Assembly: GCA_000787465.1 (NCBI GenBank)
Contig: JSYX01000400.1
Coordinates: forward strand, 1-32,560
From: Thermomucor indicae-seudaticae
Lineage: Eukaryota; Mucoromycota; Mucoromycetes; Mucorales; Lichtheimiaceae
DNA: 32,560 nucleotides
Direction: 5' to 3'
Shown here: positions 21,757 to 31,030 of the stretch, one piece after another
Layout of the letters: every line of letters begins with the position of its first letter
Numbering within the stretch: the first letter of the stretch is position 1
Program-made: the position numbers and the translations under genes
The notes under the pieces: model-generated
The model's database searches: none
Seen by the model: the letters and a program-made list of their open reading frames with translations, nothing else
Told to the model about the DNA's origin: nothing

Positions 21757-23226
21757 CTACAGGGTACCCACTTTCGCTGTGGTGATATTTTCTTCCGGCT
21801 GGACCAGACATCGAAATACATTTGGTCGACCTTCACCAGTCCAAACAGCTTCGGCAATCTGATAGAGATTCTTGGACGCGTTCACATCTCTATTCCATGG
21901 TATCGTACAGTGTTTGCAAGCCAAGATGCTATGGTGAGATGCTCCGCCTAAAGACCTCCACTTCTCGAGCGCCCTCCTTTGGCATCAATTACAGATCTGG
22001 ATACAAGAAAATCTTAGTTTGAGGACAAGATCCGCTGAAATATTTTTGTTCATACTTGTGAAGACAGATATTCGTCCACGGCCACCACGATGGTGTCCCC
22101 TGCTCTTTCTCTCCTCTTCAAGCTGGCCCACAGCTTGTTGACAAGACCAGGTCTGTGGCCCTTAAATTTCATGCCGCTCTGGTTGAACATGCCGCTTCCA
22201 AATGCGATCCAGGGTATCTTTCCCTCATTGTCAATCATTGGCTTGGATGGCTTCCACCTATGAGGTGCTTTGGTGGATAGTATGCTGGATCTACATGCAG
22301 AGGTCGGTTGTTCAACTCGGCTAATAAGAGTACAAAGTAGTGTTAGCATTCAAGCAATATACAAACGGGTCTTGATAACTTACCCCGACCATGATTGTCT
22401 CTCGTTTGTTTCCTGTTCCTGTTTTTGACAGTCGCTTTTCCTTTTGGCCTTTTTCCAGGCCCTATTCTGCTTTTTTGTTTTCCTGTTTCCCTTGGTCTTC
22501 TTTCGCCGGCTTTTGTCGTACTTCTTTCCTCCATTTATCAAAATATTCGTCATCTCTTCCACTGCTCGCTGCCGACCTTGATAATTGTAAAAATGGATTC
22601 TGGCCTTCTCGGGCCCGTAAAAGTCGAATAAACGTTTTCGATGAACGAAGAAGTATCGTACATATTCATCTATTGGTTACGATCCACGGTCTTGGGAGTA
22701 GGAAAGCGCGATTCGATATCTTTCAAACCAGCTTCATGTTTCTCCTCGTCCAATTCCTTATTTCTTCGTACAGATCCGGTTGTTGCATAGTATTCAGCAC
22801 CTGAGAATTTCTGTGTCTCATGTTTTGCGCCCCAATGACCATACGATGCTGTTAACACGTTGGGTATTCCAGGGTCCACAGCGCATGGGCGAAAAAAATT
22901 CATTCACTTCTTCAATAGTGAAATCATCAAGCTCCAAGTCTTGATCCAAAATATCTTCACGCCGCTTCTTTCTTGAGAACAAAAAGCAAACACTGACTCC
23001 ATCGCTAACTACCCTACTTCGAAAGAAGAACTTTTCGTCCGCCCTGGACGGAAAGGTTAACGGCTGTGATGGCGCTGTATGTTTCATTTATTATACCTCT
23101 TAAAACCATATTCTTCAAGGCGGAACACATGGTTAAAAGCGTCACTATTCCCATCATAATCATCTTCCGTCGGTGGTAGAGGTACGAGTGCTTGCAGGGC
23201 CTTGGCATTCAATGTAATAAAACGCC
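21757..23226 (-). pseudogene. Fanzor-type (TnpB-like, Cas12f1-like TNB) nuclease gene, frameshifted relic
   Basis: Pieces of a eukaryotic TnpB homologue are readable in order on the minus strand but in different frames. The N-side segment VVSDGVSVCFLFSRKKR lies near 22990. RuvC-I AVDPG follows, with Asp codon at 22876-22874. A Lys/Arg-rich stretch (VRYFFVHRKRLFDFYG, 22660-22610, to the intron) is next. RuvC-II VDEY has its Glu codon at 22073-22071. The zinc-ribbon half CKHC is at 21918-21907, and RuvC-III NRDVNASKN has its Asp codon at 21888-21886; the stop is at 21759-21757. A GT-AG intron (22383-22321) still splices in frame. Breaks include an A7/T7 homopolymer at 22892-22898, a shift near 22675, and shifts on both sides of the lost first zinc-ribbon pair. 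Fanzors are RNA-guided DNA nucleases carried by eukaryotic transposons and are common in Mucorales. The upstream N-terminal region (to about 23600) is too eroded to delimit. Confidence 0.8.
22321..22383 (-). other. Intact spliceosomal intron inside the Fanzor-like relic
   Basis: The 63-nt intron has donor GTAAGT, a branch-like GCTAAC and acceptor TTATTAG. It joins SWSG with RVEQ in frame. Its survival suggests the copy was an expressed eukaryotic gene before the frameshifts accumulated. Confidence 0.65.
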
Positions 23227-23630
23227 ATCAGATCACGCTCTACGCATTCCAAAGATATGGCACCCTACATGCTCACTGGTCATCTGGTCATTATTGATTC
23301 ATATGCACGATAGTCATTGGTCAATGCTCATAATACCATATGGAATATTCGTAATTCCAACGGTCAATGTGATGTTGTACGGGAGAGAGAAGACGACATC
23401 AGTCCCGACATTTCTCCCATGCTTTCTCCAGTAACCGGCGCTTCTTCCTGGTATTTGTCAACGCTTCTTTAAGACGCATTTCTTCGTTTCGGATCTCAAC
23501 CAACGGTCTGATGCAAATGCAATTTCCATGTGGGATAGCAGGCATCGTGCTGAAAGTGGCAGGCATCGTGCTTGGAGTCACAGCAGTCTCCGAGCTACGA
23601 GAGGAGATGAACTTCTCCGATATGCTGCCC

Positions 23631-23684
23631 TAGGGTTCACCACTTGGACTTGACTCGACTCGACTCGACTCGTGGAGAACCCTA
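23631..23684. mobile_element. 54-bp hAT-like miniature element with TAGGG...CCCTA ends
   Basis: A 13-bp inverted repeat with one mismatch (TAGGGTTCACCAC at the left, GTGGAGAACCCTA at the right) encloses a (GACTC)n-like core. The flanking 8-mers TGCTGCCC and TGCTGGTC agree at six of eight positions, like a worn 8-bp target duplication typical of hAT elements. It carries no coding capacity. Confidence 0.55.
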
Positions 23685-24114
23685 TGCTGGTCTGGTTGTA
23701 AACCAAGTCCTGACCGTTGACCCGCATCGGGAAAACTTCAACGGCTACGTCATTGTTCAGCTGGATCTGTCTTCCTCTGTGTTCATGGAAAAAACTGAAG
23801 CATGTGTGTGATTTTTAAAATGTGCAAAGGCACAACTACAATGAAAGAGTATACGTAAGAAAAACGAAATGTACATTTGATAGACAATCACTACCGAGAT
23901 TCTTCGTGCTTGCAAAGATGCGCCAGGGAAGCAGCCGATGGAAGTGCTTTGAGGTCTTGAAATACGTAGTTATCTGATTTGCAATCAATTGATCCGATAA
24001 TGCACAATTGGCAAAACGGTTTCCCGCAACCATTGCAGCGGGGGTGGCTTCTGAATGGTCATTTGCATTCACAAGTTGAAGAAGCAATGGCATGGCTCAC
24101 GACTAGGGCTCCGA

Positions 24115-24177
24115 GTATACCGACCGACCGACCGCCCGACCGCCCGACCGCATACCGACGTCGGTATACCGACCGAC
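24115..24177. repeat. GACC-rich repeat cluster with 16-bp palindrome
   Basis: The 14-mer GTATACCGACCGAC occurs at 24115-24128 and again at 24164-24177. Between them lie tandem GACC/GCCC units and the perfect palindrome ATACCGACGTCGGTAT (24152-24167). It begins just after TAGGGCTCCGA (24104-24114), which resembles the ends of the hAT-like elements here, so it may be one subterminal repeat region of a larger element. Confidence 0.6.
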
Positions 24178-24609
24178 TTTTATAGTAGAAAGGCCTGATA
24201 GTTTCTGTGAAACTGTGCGTGAATTTTTATATCACGGATTTCACCGCGCAAATTTCAACTTGAAGTTGACGCAAACATTACCAACCGAGGACACAAACGT
24301 TTATTCCAAAACCAGTACAATACGCGAATAGGCTGAACGATGTTATTAGTGGATGAAACAGTGCTTCAATGAATTTATCGTCCTATGTTCTATGCTTTAT
24401 ACGCAGAATGTATCGAGGTCTCCACGTTGTTCGCTTTAGCATGAAGTGAGGCTAGGTTATCTGGTACGGAGAGCCAAAAGCCTTTCTTCATCCGAACACA
24501 CGCACGCACGCACAAACGAAAAGAGAATCCTCTAGTTGAACTTTTAAATGAGCTCTTAGGTGCGTTCGGTTGTTGACAAACACCGGCGTAATGAGAATGC
24601 GAAAAATGA

Positions 24610-25263
24610 GAGCTCACAGCAGACACGCAATGCCAGATCAATGAAGAAATCCAAGCGTTGGGGAATCTCTCCTTAAATGACGGTGTCAAAGGGCTAGCGC
24701 AACTCAAATCTCTTTACTTTGGTGACAATGTGGGACCCACGTATATGAACGTTCAGACAAACGGCGACGAACTTAGAAAAGATGTTTCACAGATCTACGA
24801 ATGCGAAGGAACATAAATGGAGTACTCCATGCTCTTGGGATTGCCGGCAGGAACGAGAGCGCTACAAAAAGTGGGAGACGACTACAACCAAACCTTCAAA
24901 GACCTGTGGACTGGACTGGACAAGAAACCGACAGTCGACTTGGATCATATATGGCTTAATCGCCATGGGCTGAGTGCTGCTTTTGATCTACAATACTTTG
25001 CCCTAGCCGTGAGGAACTACTTCTGAGCATCGCTCTGCTTGTGCGGGATTGTCAGTGCGTATACGTGTATCGGCGCCAGCGGAGAGGTCAACACGGCATC
25101 CTTTCATGAAACCTCCGCGCTGAAATGCTTCGCAAAATCGACGTTTTCAAAGATCCGTAGACTACGATATGAAGATAACAAGTTCTTGGAAATCATCCAG
25201 ATCGTTGGGTTCAGATGGCTCTCGGAGAAGAGTCGAGACAGAGTTCCTTGCGCAAACGTTTAG
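24610..25263 (+). pseudogene. Decayed reading frame of unknown family with two internal stops
   Basis: One frame stays protein-like for about 218 codons and is interrupted only by TAA (24814-24816) and TGA (25024-25026). Segments read like real protein: GLAQLKSLYFGDNVGPTYMN, then GLPAGTRALQKVGDDYNQTF, DLDHIWLNRHG, AAFDLQYFALAVRNYF, and after the TGA a segment with SFHETSALKCFAKSTFSK. No family is recognised. Its N-terminus is missing or lies in unlinked upstream exons: the frame opens after a stop at 24607, with possible acceptor CACAG at 24615-24619. It sits next to the Fanzor-like relic and could be an unrelated old gene or transposon cargo. Confidence 0.5.
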
Positions 25264-25615
25264 GCTTTTGGGAATTTCTCTGCGATCTGAGCAAGTATTG
25301 GGACAGAGGTCGGGACATAGAAGCAGCAAGCACTCGTATCAAAGACCTTTCCACTAAGTTTTGCTATTGTTAAAACGTGGACCTCAGTCTTATTCACAGT
25401 CATTGATAAGAATGTTGAACCTGTCGCGATTACGTCGTATCAATGCCCTTCACTGTGTAACGTGGTTGCTACGTAAATCTTTTCTCCCATGGCGATTGTG
25501 TAGGGAAAGGAAAAAGATTCTTCCTCGAAATGACTAAACCATTTTCCTCTTGGGATTTAAGCAAAGCGGATCGGAGGAATACTTGAATCTTTTCCCCTGA
25601 GAACTGCTATACATC

Positions 25616-27684
25616 ATGGTCATATACAAGTCTGCCTGCGAGCCGTTTCCGATACCAGATCTTGATCTTTATACTTTCTTGTTCCAAGACAATGAGTTTA
25701 ACACGAAACGGTCTCGGGACAGTCCACAAGTGATTGACGGGGCCACCGGCAGGTCGTTATCATTCAATCAGATATACGATCTCTCAGGACGCGTGGCGAC
25801 AGGTTGGATCCATGAAGTCGGTTTAAAAAAAGGAGACGTGGTTGCTGTCTATGCACCGAACCAATACGACCATTGCGTTCTGTATTTCTCATTGCTGGCT
25901 GCAAAATGTATCGTTTCTCCTGGGTGAGTGCATTTCGTTCTAAAGAATTCGGCTCAGACGTATTAATGCCCTATTGTATAAAGAAACCCTGATTACACCG
26001 AAGGTAGCTTGATGATAAAAGAAAGACAAGGACGTAGACGGGCTGACAAGTTTATTAGAGGAATTCCACCATCAGATCACGACGTCTGGAGCCAAGGCTT
26101 TAGTGACCGTCCCTGCATTGCTGCCCATACTGACCACGCTCTGTGACAAGATCGGGATTCCAAGGGATCGCACCTTTTTATTCGGCGACAAGACGGTGGA
26201 TGGCTGCAGACCATTCTACGACCTCGGCAAAGACAAGAGCCATGTAGGCTATCCAATACAAGGCGTGCAACCAGACGATGTGGCCTTTATCTGCTTTTCG
26301 AGCGGAACAACAGGGCTTGCTAAAGGCGTCATGCTGACCCACCGCAATTTTATCGCACAAATGATGCAAGTAACCCGGTTTGACGAAAACGCCAATATCT
26401 CGACAGATATTCTGCTCGGATTTTTGCCGTTTTATCATATTTTTGGATTGACCAGTCTGGTACTGGGATCATTTTACCGAGCTACGCCGATCGTCATTAT
26501 GGCCAAATACTCCCTGGAACCCTTCTGTCAGCTCGTCGAGAAATACAGGGTTACTAATGTCAGTATAGTGCCTCCTGTCGGTAAGTGAATCGTCGCGTTC
26601 GTTTGCTATGTGTTTTCCTTATATTGTTGGGCTCGCAGCGGTGCATCTAGGCAAGAGCCCTATCGTTGAAAAGTACGACCTTAGCTCACTACGCGTCTTG
26701 GGTTGTGGTGCGGCTCCCCTCGGGCGTGAGCATATCGAATCTCTGCAGAAACGGATCCCCGCCGCCGTACGGCAAGGGTAAGCTGATAGTATCCCTTAAG
26801 AAACTGAAGCGTTATCTGCTAAAACGTACGTATTACCCAGTTACGGTAGCACAGAGAGCTGCGCGGGTGTCATATACCAACGGGTCGGCAAGAGTCAACC
26901 AGGTATACCCAGAGTTATACTGAACGGGTCGTGTTCGGCGGTACTGATTGTATTGGAAAAAAAGGATCGATTGGATACTTAACGGCCAACATGGAGCTGA
27001 AATTGGTAGACGAACATGGCAACGGTAAAGGACTTGATTCGCTTGTTCAGGAACTTCTATTCTGATTCTATAAAACGAAAGAACTTGGAGATGATCAAGA
27101 AGGCGAGGTCCTCTTACGAGGACCAGCCATTATGAAAGGCTACCTGAATAACCCAGAAGCGAATGCACAAACCTTTACCGCAGACGGTTGGATGAGAACG
27201 GGTGACATTGGGAAATACGACAGTAGGACGGGCGAGTTTTATATTATAGACCGTATCAAGGAACTCGTCAAGTACAAAGGATTCCAGGTGGCCCCTGCAG
27301 GTATTCATACTATGCCATGCTTTTCCCTCTTTATAATTGCAACATGCTTATACTTGTAAAAAAAAAGAGTTGGAAGCGCTCTTGATGGGTCGCAACGATG
27401 TTGCCGACTGCTGTGTGGTTGGCGTGTATGAATCTTCACAGGCGACAGAACTACCAAGGGCCTATGTCGTTCTCCAACGATTTGCCAAACCAAGTGAGGC
27501 GCTGACCAAAGATATCATGGATTATGTCGCGCAACGTGTCGCGAATTACAAGAAGCTTCGCGGTGGTGTACGATTCGTTGATGCTATCCCAAAAAGCAAT
27601 AGCGGAAAGATATTACGGCGAGAGGTCAAAAAATGGGTGAAGGCTGAACAAGAAGAAGCTTCCCGCCCAAGAGCGAAGCTGTAG
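25616..27684 (+). CDS. 4-coumarate-CoA-ligase-like acyl-CoA synthetase A, peroxisomal (C-terminal AKL), 555 aa, 8 exons
   Basis: Exons: 25616-25923, 25984-26003, 26038-26580, 26639-26777, 26841-26902, 26965-27024, 27082-27300, 27368-27684; all phases agree. ANL-superfamily motifs: P-loop [11 protein letters not shown] (196-206), [28 protein letters not shown], the hinge [18 protein letters not shown], and the catalytic Lys in [16 protein letters not shown]. These enzymes activate a carboxylic acid with ATP to an acyl-AMP and transfer it to CoA; the substrate (fatty, phenylpropanoid or other acid) cannot be read from sequence. The C-terminal AKL is a PTS1 peroxisomal signal. Exon 2 is only 20 nt but restores the conserved NPDYTE between exons 1 and 3. 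It is followed by a 34-nt intron, far shorter than the others (57-67 nt). The paralogue follows 1.16 kb downstream in tandem. ATG at 25616 opens the conserved N-terminus. Confidence 0.9.
26004..26037 (+). other. Predicted 34-nt intron in synthetase A
   Basis: The donor GTAGCT and acceptor CGTAG remove 34 nt and yield [19 protein letters not shown], which fits the family. Reading through gives a shift of frame. It may be an unusually short intron, or an intron shortened by deletion in a gene under decay. Confidence 0.55.
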
Positions 27685-28841
27685 ATGTAATAGAAGACTG
27701 GTGCTAGAGTTAGGCAAATTGTACAGTAAGCGTTCGATTTAGTGATCGCGCCCACCCCCGAGAAACCGAATAGTGGTCATTAAATCAAATTTGAGGATAG
27801 CTTACATGTTTGCACTATGTCCATGGCTTATAAATGTATCTTAGCCCCGCTGGACGAGGATCCAACGTGAAAACGATCGTGTACACAAGTGAATACTTTT
27901 ATTTGTGAGGCGGTAATGTTTGCACCATAGGAAGAATTTATATGGTCTTTTCAGCATACCAGTCTTCTTGTATGGCACCTTCAACTGAGATATGAGAAAA
28001 TGTGAACAGAAAGCTTCTTGTACTTCTTGACTGGGAGTTTCGTAAACGGGTACATAACGGGCGATGGTGCCGTAAAGCAAATTCACATCTCAGTTACGAG
28101 GAAACTTTGGAATTGTTACTAATAAGGCAAATCCAAGAGACTGTGCGCACGGTTCTAAGATGTTGGCGATAGGACAGGTAAGCGTAAGCAGTCGCACAAA
28201 GCTTTCCTCTTTGCCCATTAGTTATACGTTGTTAGCGCAAACGATATTCGATAAAAGTCGCGGCAAAGCGAATATATCACGTGAACAGCCACTGAGCAAT
28301 CATTATAGGTAGAAAGATAAAGCTGTACTTAGTGCTTGGACTTGAGCTGGACTCCCAGTTAGCCCCAGTCCAGCCCAGCTATGTCCAAGCCCTAGTTGTA
28401 CTGAGGTTCTCTGATCTGGAGACCTGTAAAACTTTCGAAAGAGGTGGTAACACCGTCAGGCTTTGCTTGCTGGAGAATAATGAATACAAATGTTCGGTCT
28501 CGGAGACGTAATGATTATTGTTTAGTAAGAATCATTTCTGTTACGGAACCGTAATACTGATACCCGTCAAAGATCAACAAGCTAAAATTCCCAATGCGAC
28601 TTTGATTCACGGCAATAATATGGACGTCATTTGCGTATGGCAAAGGTTCTCACCTTATGTTAGTTACTAGAATTCTGCCTCGCTTACAAGTGTCAATAGC
28701 CTGTGCTCTTAAAGCTATCATACAGACAGTCTAAGAATATACAGTGACACAAACAACCGGGCGCATTGTATTTCATACGCTGTGGGAAAACTGACTGTAA
28801 GTTCTTTACCTTCTATCTTTTTTTCGTCAGTATTTTGTATA
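27685..28841. other. Spacer between the two synthetase genes (1.16 kb)
   Basis: The spacer holds the trailer of synthetase A, a short hAT-like element (28330-28394), an E-box-type CACGTG at 28278-28283 and the promoter of synthetase B. A T-rich run ending TTTTTTTCGTCAG at 28831 could be the acceptor of a 5' UTR intron just before the ATG. No open frame with a domain is seen. Confidence 0.45.
28330..28394. mobile_element. 65-bp hAT-like miniature element with 8-bp target duplication
   Basis: The ends TAGTGCTTGGAC and GTCCAAGCCCTA are inverted repeats matching at 11 of 12 positions. They are flanked by GCTGTACT (28322-28329) and GTTGTACT (28395-28402), a 7-of-8 target duplication. Inside, repeated GCTGGACT/AGTCCAGC motifs form a near-complete hairpin. 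There is no coding capacity. Confidence 0.6.
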
Positions 28842-31030
28842 ATGGTGTTCAAATCCAAGTTTCCGCCAATTATAGAATCAAATGATGATATTTTGGAGGC
28901 ACTCTTCTCCTCGAGCGCAGAAAGGGACAGAAAGGAAGACAAGCCTGCGTTCGTGGATGTTCTTACAGGCGATTCTATCACATTCAGACAGCTAAAAGAC
29001 AGCATCCTCCATTTTGGCGCTGGTCTGCAGGATGCGTGTCAGTTTAAGAAAGGTGATGTGTTGGCGCTGTACTCGCCGAATACGGTATGCGCTATTGCCG
29101 AGACAAACAAATCAACGAACATATAGCTTACCCAAACTTGTTATCTACATTGATAGTGGGATTATGCCGTGCCTCTGGTTGGGACTCTGGCAGCGGGCAA
29201 GTGCTAGTATTCCTGGAGAGTAGGGCAGAGCTTCATGTTAAACGATATTACAGGTGGAGCAGTGAGCCCAGCAAACCCAAGCTACACCGCTACTGAGCTT
29301 GCATATCAGCTCACTGAATCTAAAGCGACTGTCTTGATTGCGCATGCTGCCAATGTCGAAAACGCTATCAAGGCCGCGGAATCCGTCGGCATCGCAAAGT
29401 CCAAGATATTTGTCTTTGGTGATCATTCCGTGAACGGGATTCCAAGCTACCGCAACGTTCTTCTCGGAGATCGCCGAATTGCACCCATCAGGCCCTCCAA
29501 CACTGAAGACACTGTTTCATACCTTTGCTTTTCCTCAGGAACAACAGGTAATACGTTCACAACTTGAAAAAGCGAGGCGATGTATCAGAAGTTTCTTATT
29601 TAACTTTCAAACTGAAAGGGAAAAGCAAAGGTGTCATGATCACGTAAGGCTTCTTTTCAAGTAATGAAATGGAGCATTATTGATTTATATGTGGAACAGG
29701 CACAAGAACATAGTTTACAACATTCGTCAAGCCTTAGCGATAGAAGGGCAACATTATGCGAGCGACGATGACCGTGTTTTGGGTGTCCTACCATTCTTTC
29801 ACATGTATGGTCTGACGATGTGTCTCCATGTGCCCATTTATAGTCGCACAACCATCTACGTTTTACCGCGATTCGATCTTGTTCAGTTCTGCGAAACAGT
29901 TCAAAAGAACAAAATTACATATGCTTGTCTTGTGCCGCCCATTCTTTTGCTTCTTGCCAAAGAACCTGTCATAGACAAGTATGACTTGTCATCTCTTAAA
30001 GTTGTCGTAGCCGGTGCCGCTCCACTGGATGCAGGTCTTACGAGAGCCGTCAAGCAAAGAATGCCTCAAGTTACTATCAAACAAGGGTATGGCTTGACCG
30101 AGACGTCGCCTCTGGTTTGTCTACACCCAGCAGATCAAGTGCGTGATGGTGGGTGCATAACGTTTATAAATCAAAGATTATCGTTAGCTTAATTAGAGAT
30201 CATTTGTACTAGGCTCTTCTGGACTTCTGGTTCCTAATACGGAAGCCAAGATTGTAGATGAAAACGGAAACGGTGAGTGGTCAAACATTCACGGCATTCC
30301 AGTATATTAATCAAGCTTCTATGTACAAATACAGAAGTCGGAATCGGTGAGAGAGGAGAACTATGGTTCAAGGGTCCTAATGTTATGAAGGTAAATGCAA
30401 AAGCCTTGCCTACTATTTTAATACGATACTCACCAGAATTCTAATATAGGGATACATCAATCGACCGGAGGAGACTGCTAGAGTTATCGACGCGAATGGC
30501 TACTTTCACACAGGCGATGTGGCAGTCATTGACAAAGATGGACATATTTACATAGTAGACAGAATCAAGGAGCTGATAAAGTATAAAGGCTTCCAGGTAC
30601 AGTCGATCACGATGCTGGATATGTCTACTAGCTTGACTAAAAAAGAGAGGTCTATTGAAAGGTGGCGCCGGCAGAATTAGAAGCTATTTTGGTAAATATC
30701 CCATAATGGTAGCTCGAAGTAAGCTCTTTGGCTAACGATGGGTGGTTTCAGCTTAAAAACCCTTCTGTAGCCGATTGCGCTGTGATTGGTGTCTACGACA
30801 ACGAGCGAGCAACTGAACTTCCGCGTGCGTATGTGGCATTGAAGCCTGGCGTTCCTAGATCCGAGGCGACTGTGGCAGACTTGAAGCAATTCGTTGCAAA
30901 GCAAGTCGCGCGCTACAAACAGATCCATTCGGTCGTATTTGTAGATCAAATACCAAAGAGTGCCACAGGAAAGATCCTGCGCAATATCCTTCGCGAAGCT
31001 GCCAAAAGAGAAAGGCAATCTAAGCTGTAA
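28842..31030 (+). CDS. 4-coumarate-CoA-ligase-like acyl-CoA synthetase B, peroxisomal (C-terminal SKL), 540 aa, 10 exons
   Basis: Exons: 28842-29084, 29157-29196, 29254-29547, 29619-29643, 29700-30148, 30213-30272, 30335-30390, 30450-30596, 30662-30691, 30752-31030; phases agree throughout. Motifs: P-loop FSSGTTGKSKG (187-197), [36 protein letters not shown], the hinge [25 protein letters not shown], and catalytic Lys in [10 protein letters not shown]. The C-terminal SKL is the canonical PTS1 signal, so CoA-ester formation in peroxisomes is likely, perhaps feeding beta-oxidation. It is a tandem paralogue of synthetase A but shows different active-site neighbours (GLTETSP against GSTESCA) and a different intron set. 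Exon 4 is only 25 nt and cuts the P-loop after SSGTTG. Intron 2 uses a GC donor. ATG at 28842 gives the conserved N-terminal length; upstream in-frame codons lie in a T-rich leader. Confidence 0.9.
29197..29253 (+). other. GC-AG intron in synthetase B
   Basis: The intron starts GCAAGT after GCAGCGG and ends ATTACAG (57 nt). The join gives [15 protein letters not shown], exactly the conserved family segment. No GT donor nearby preserves this segment, so the GC donor is well supported. Confidence 0.8.

Larger units (their letters stand above)
23227..24609. other. Transposon-derived region without an intact gene (1.4 kb)
   Basis: Probable eroded N-terminal remains of the Fanzor-like gene lie at 23227-23600 on the minus strand (charged segment ending KKRRLLEKAWEKC near 23400). 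They are followed by a short hAT-like element (23631-23684) and a GC-rich GACC repeat cluster (24115-24177). The minus-strand open frames at 23836-24093 and 24390-24707 show no domain. Confidence 0.45.

Noticed and set aside
21326..21811. 161-codon minus-strand frame at the Fanzor-like tail
   Set aside because: It overlaps the conserved RuvC-III side only in a different frame; the tail with NRDVNA ends at 21757.
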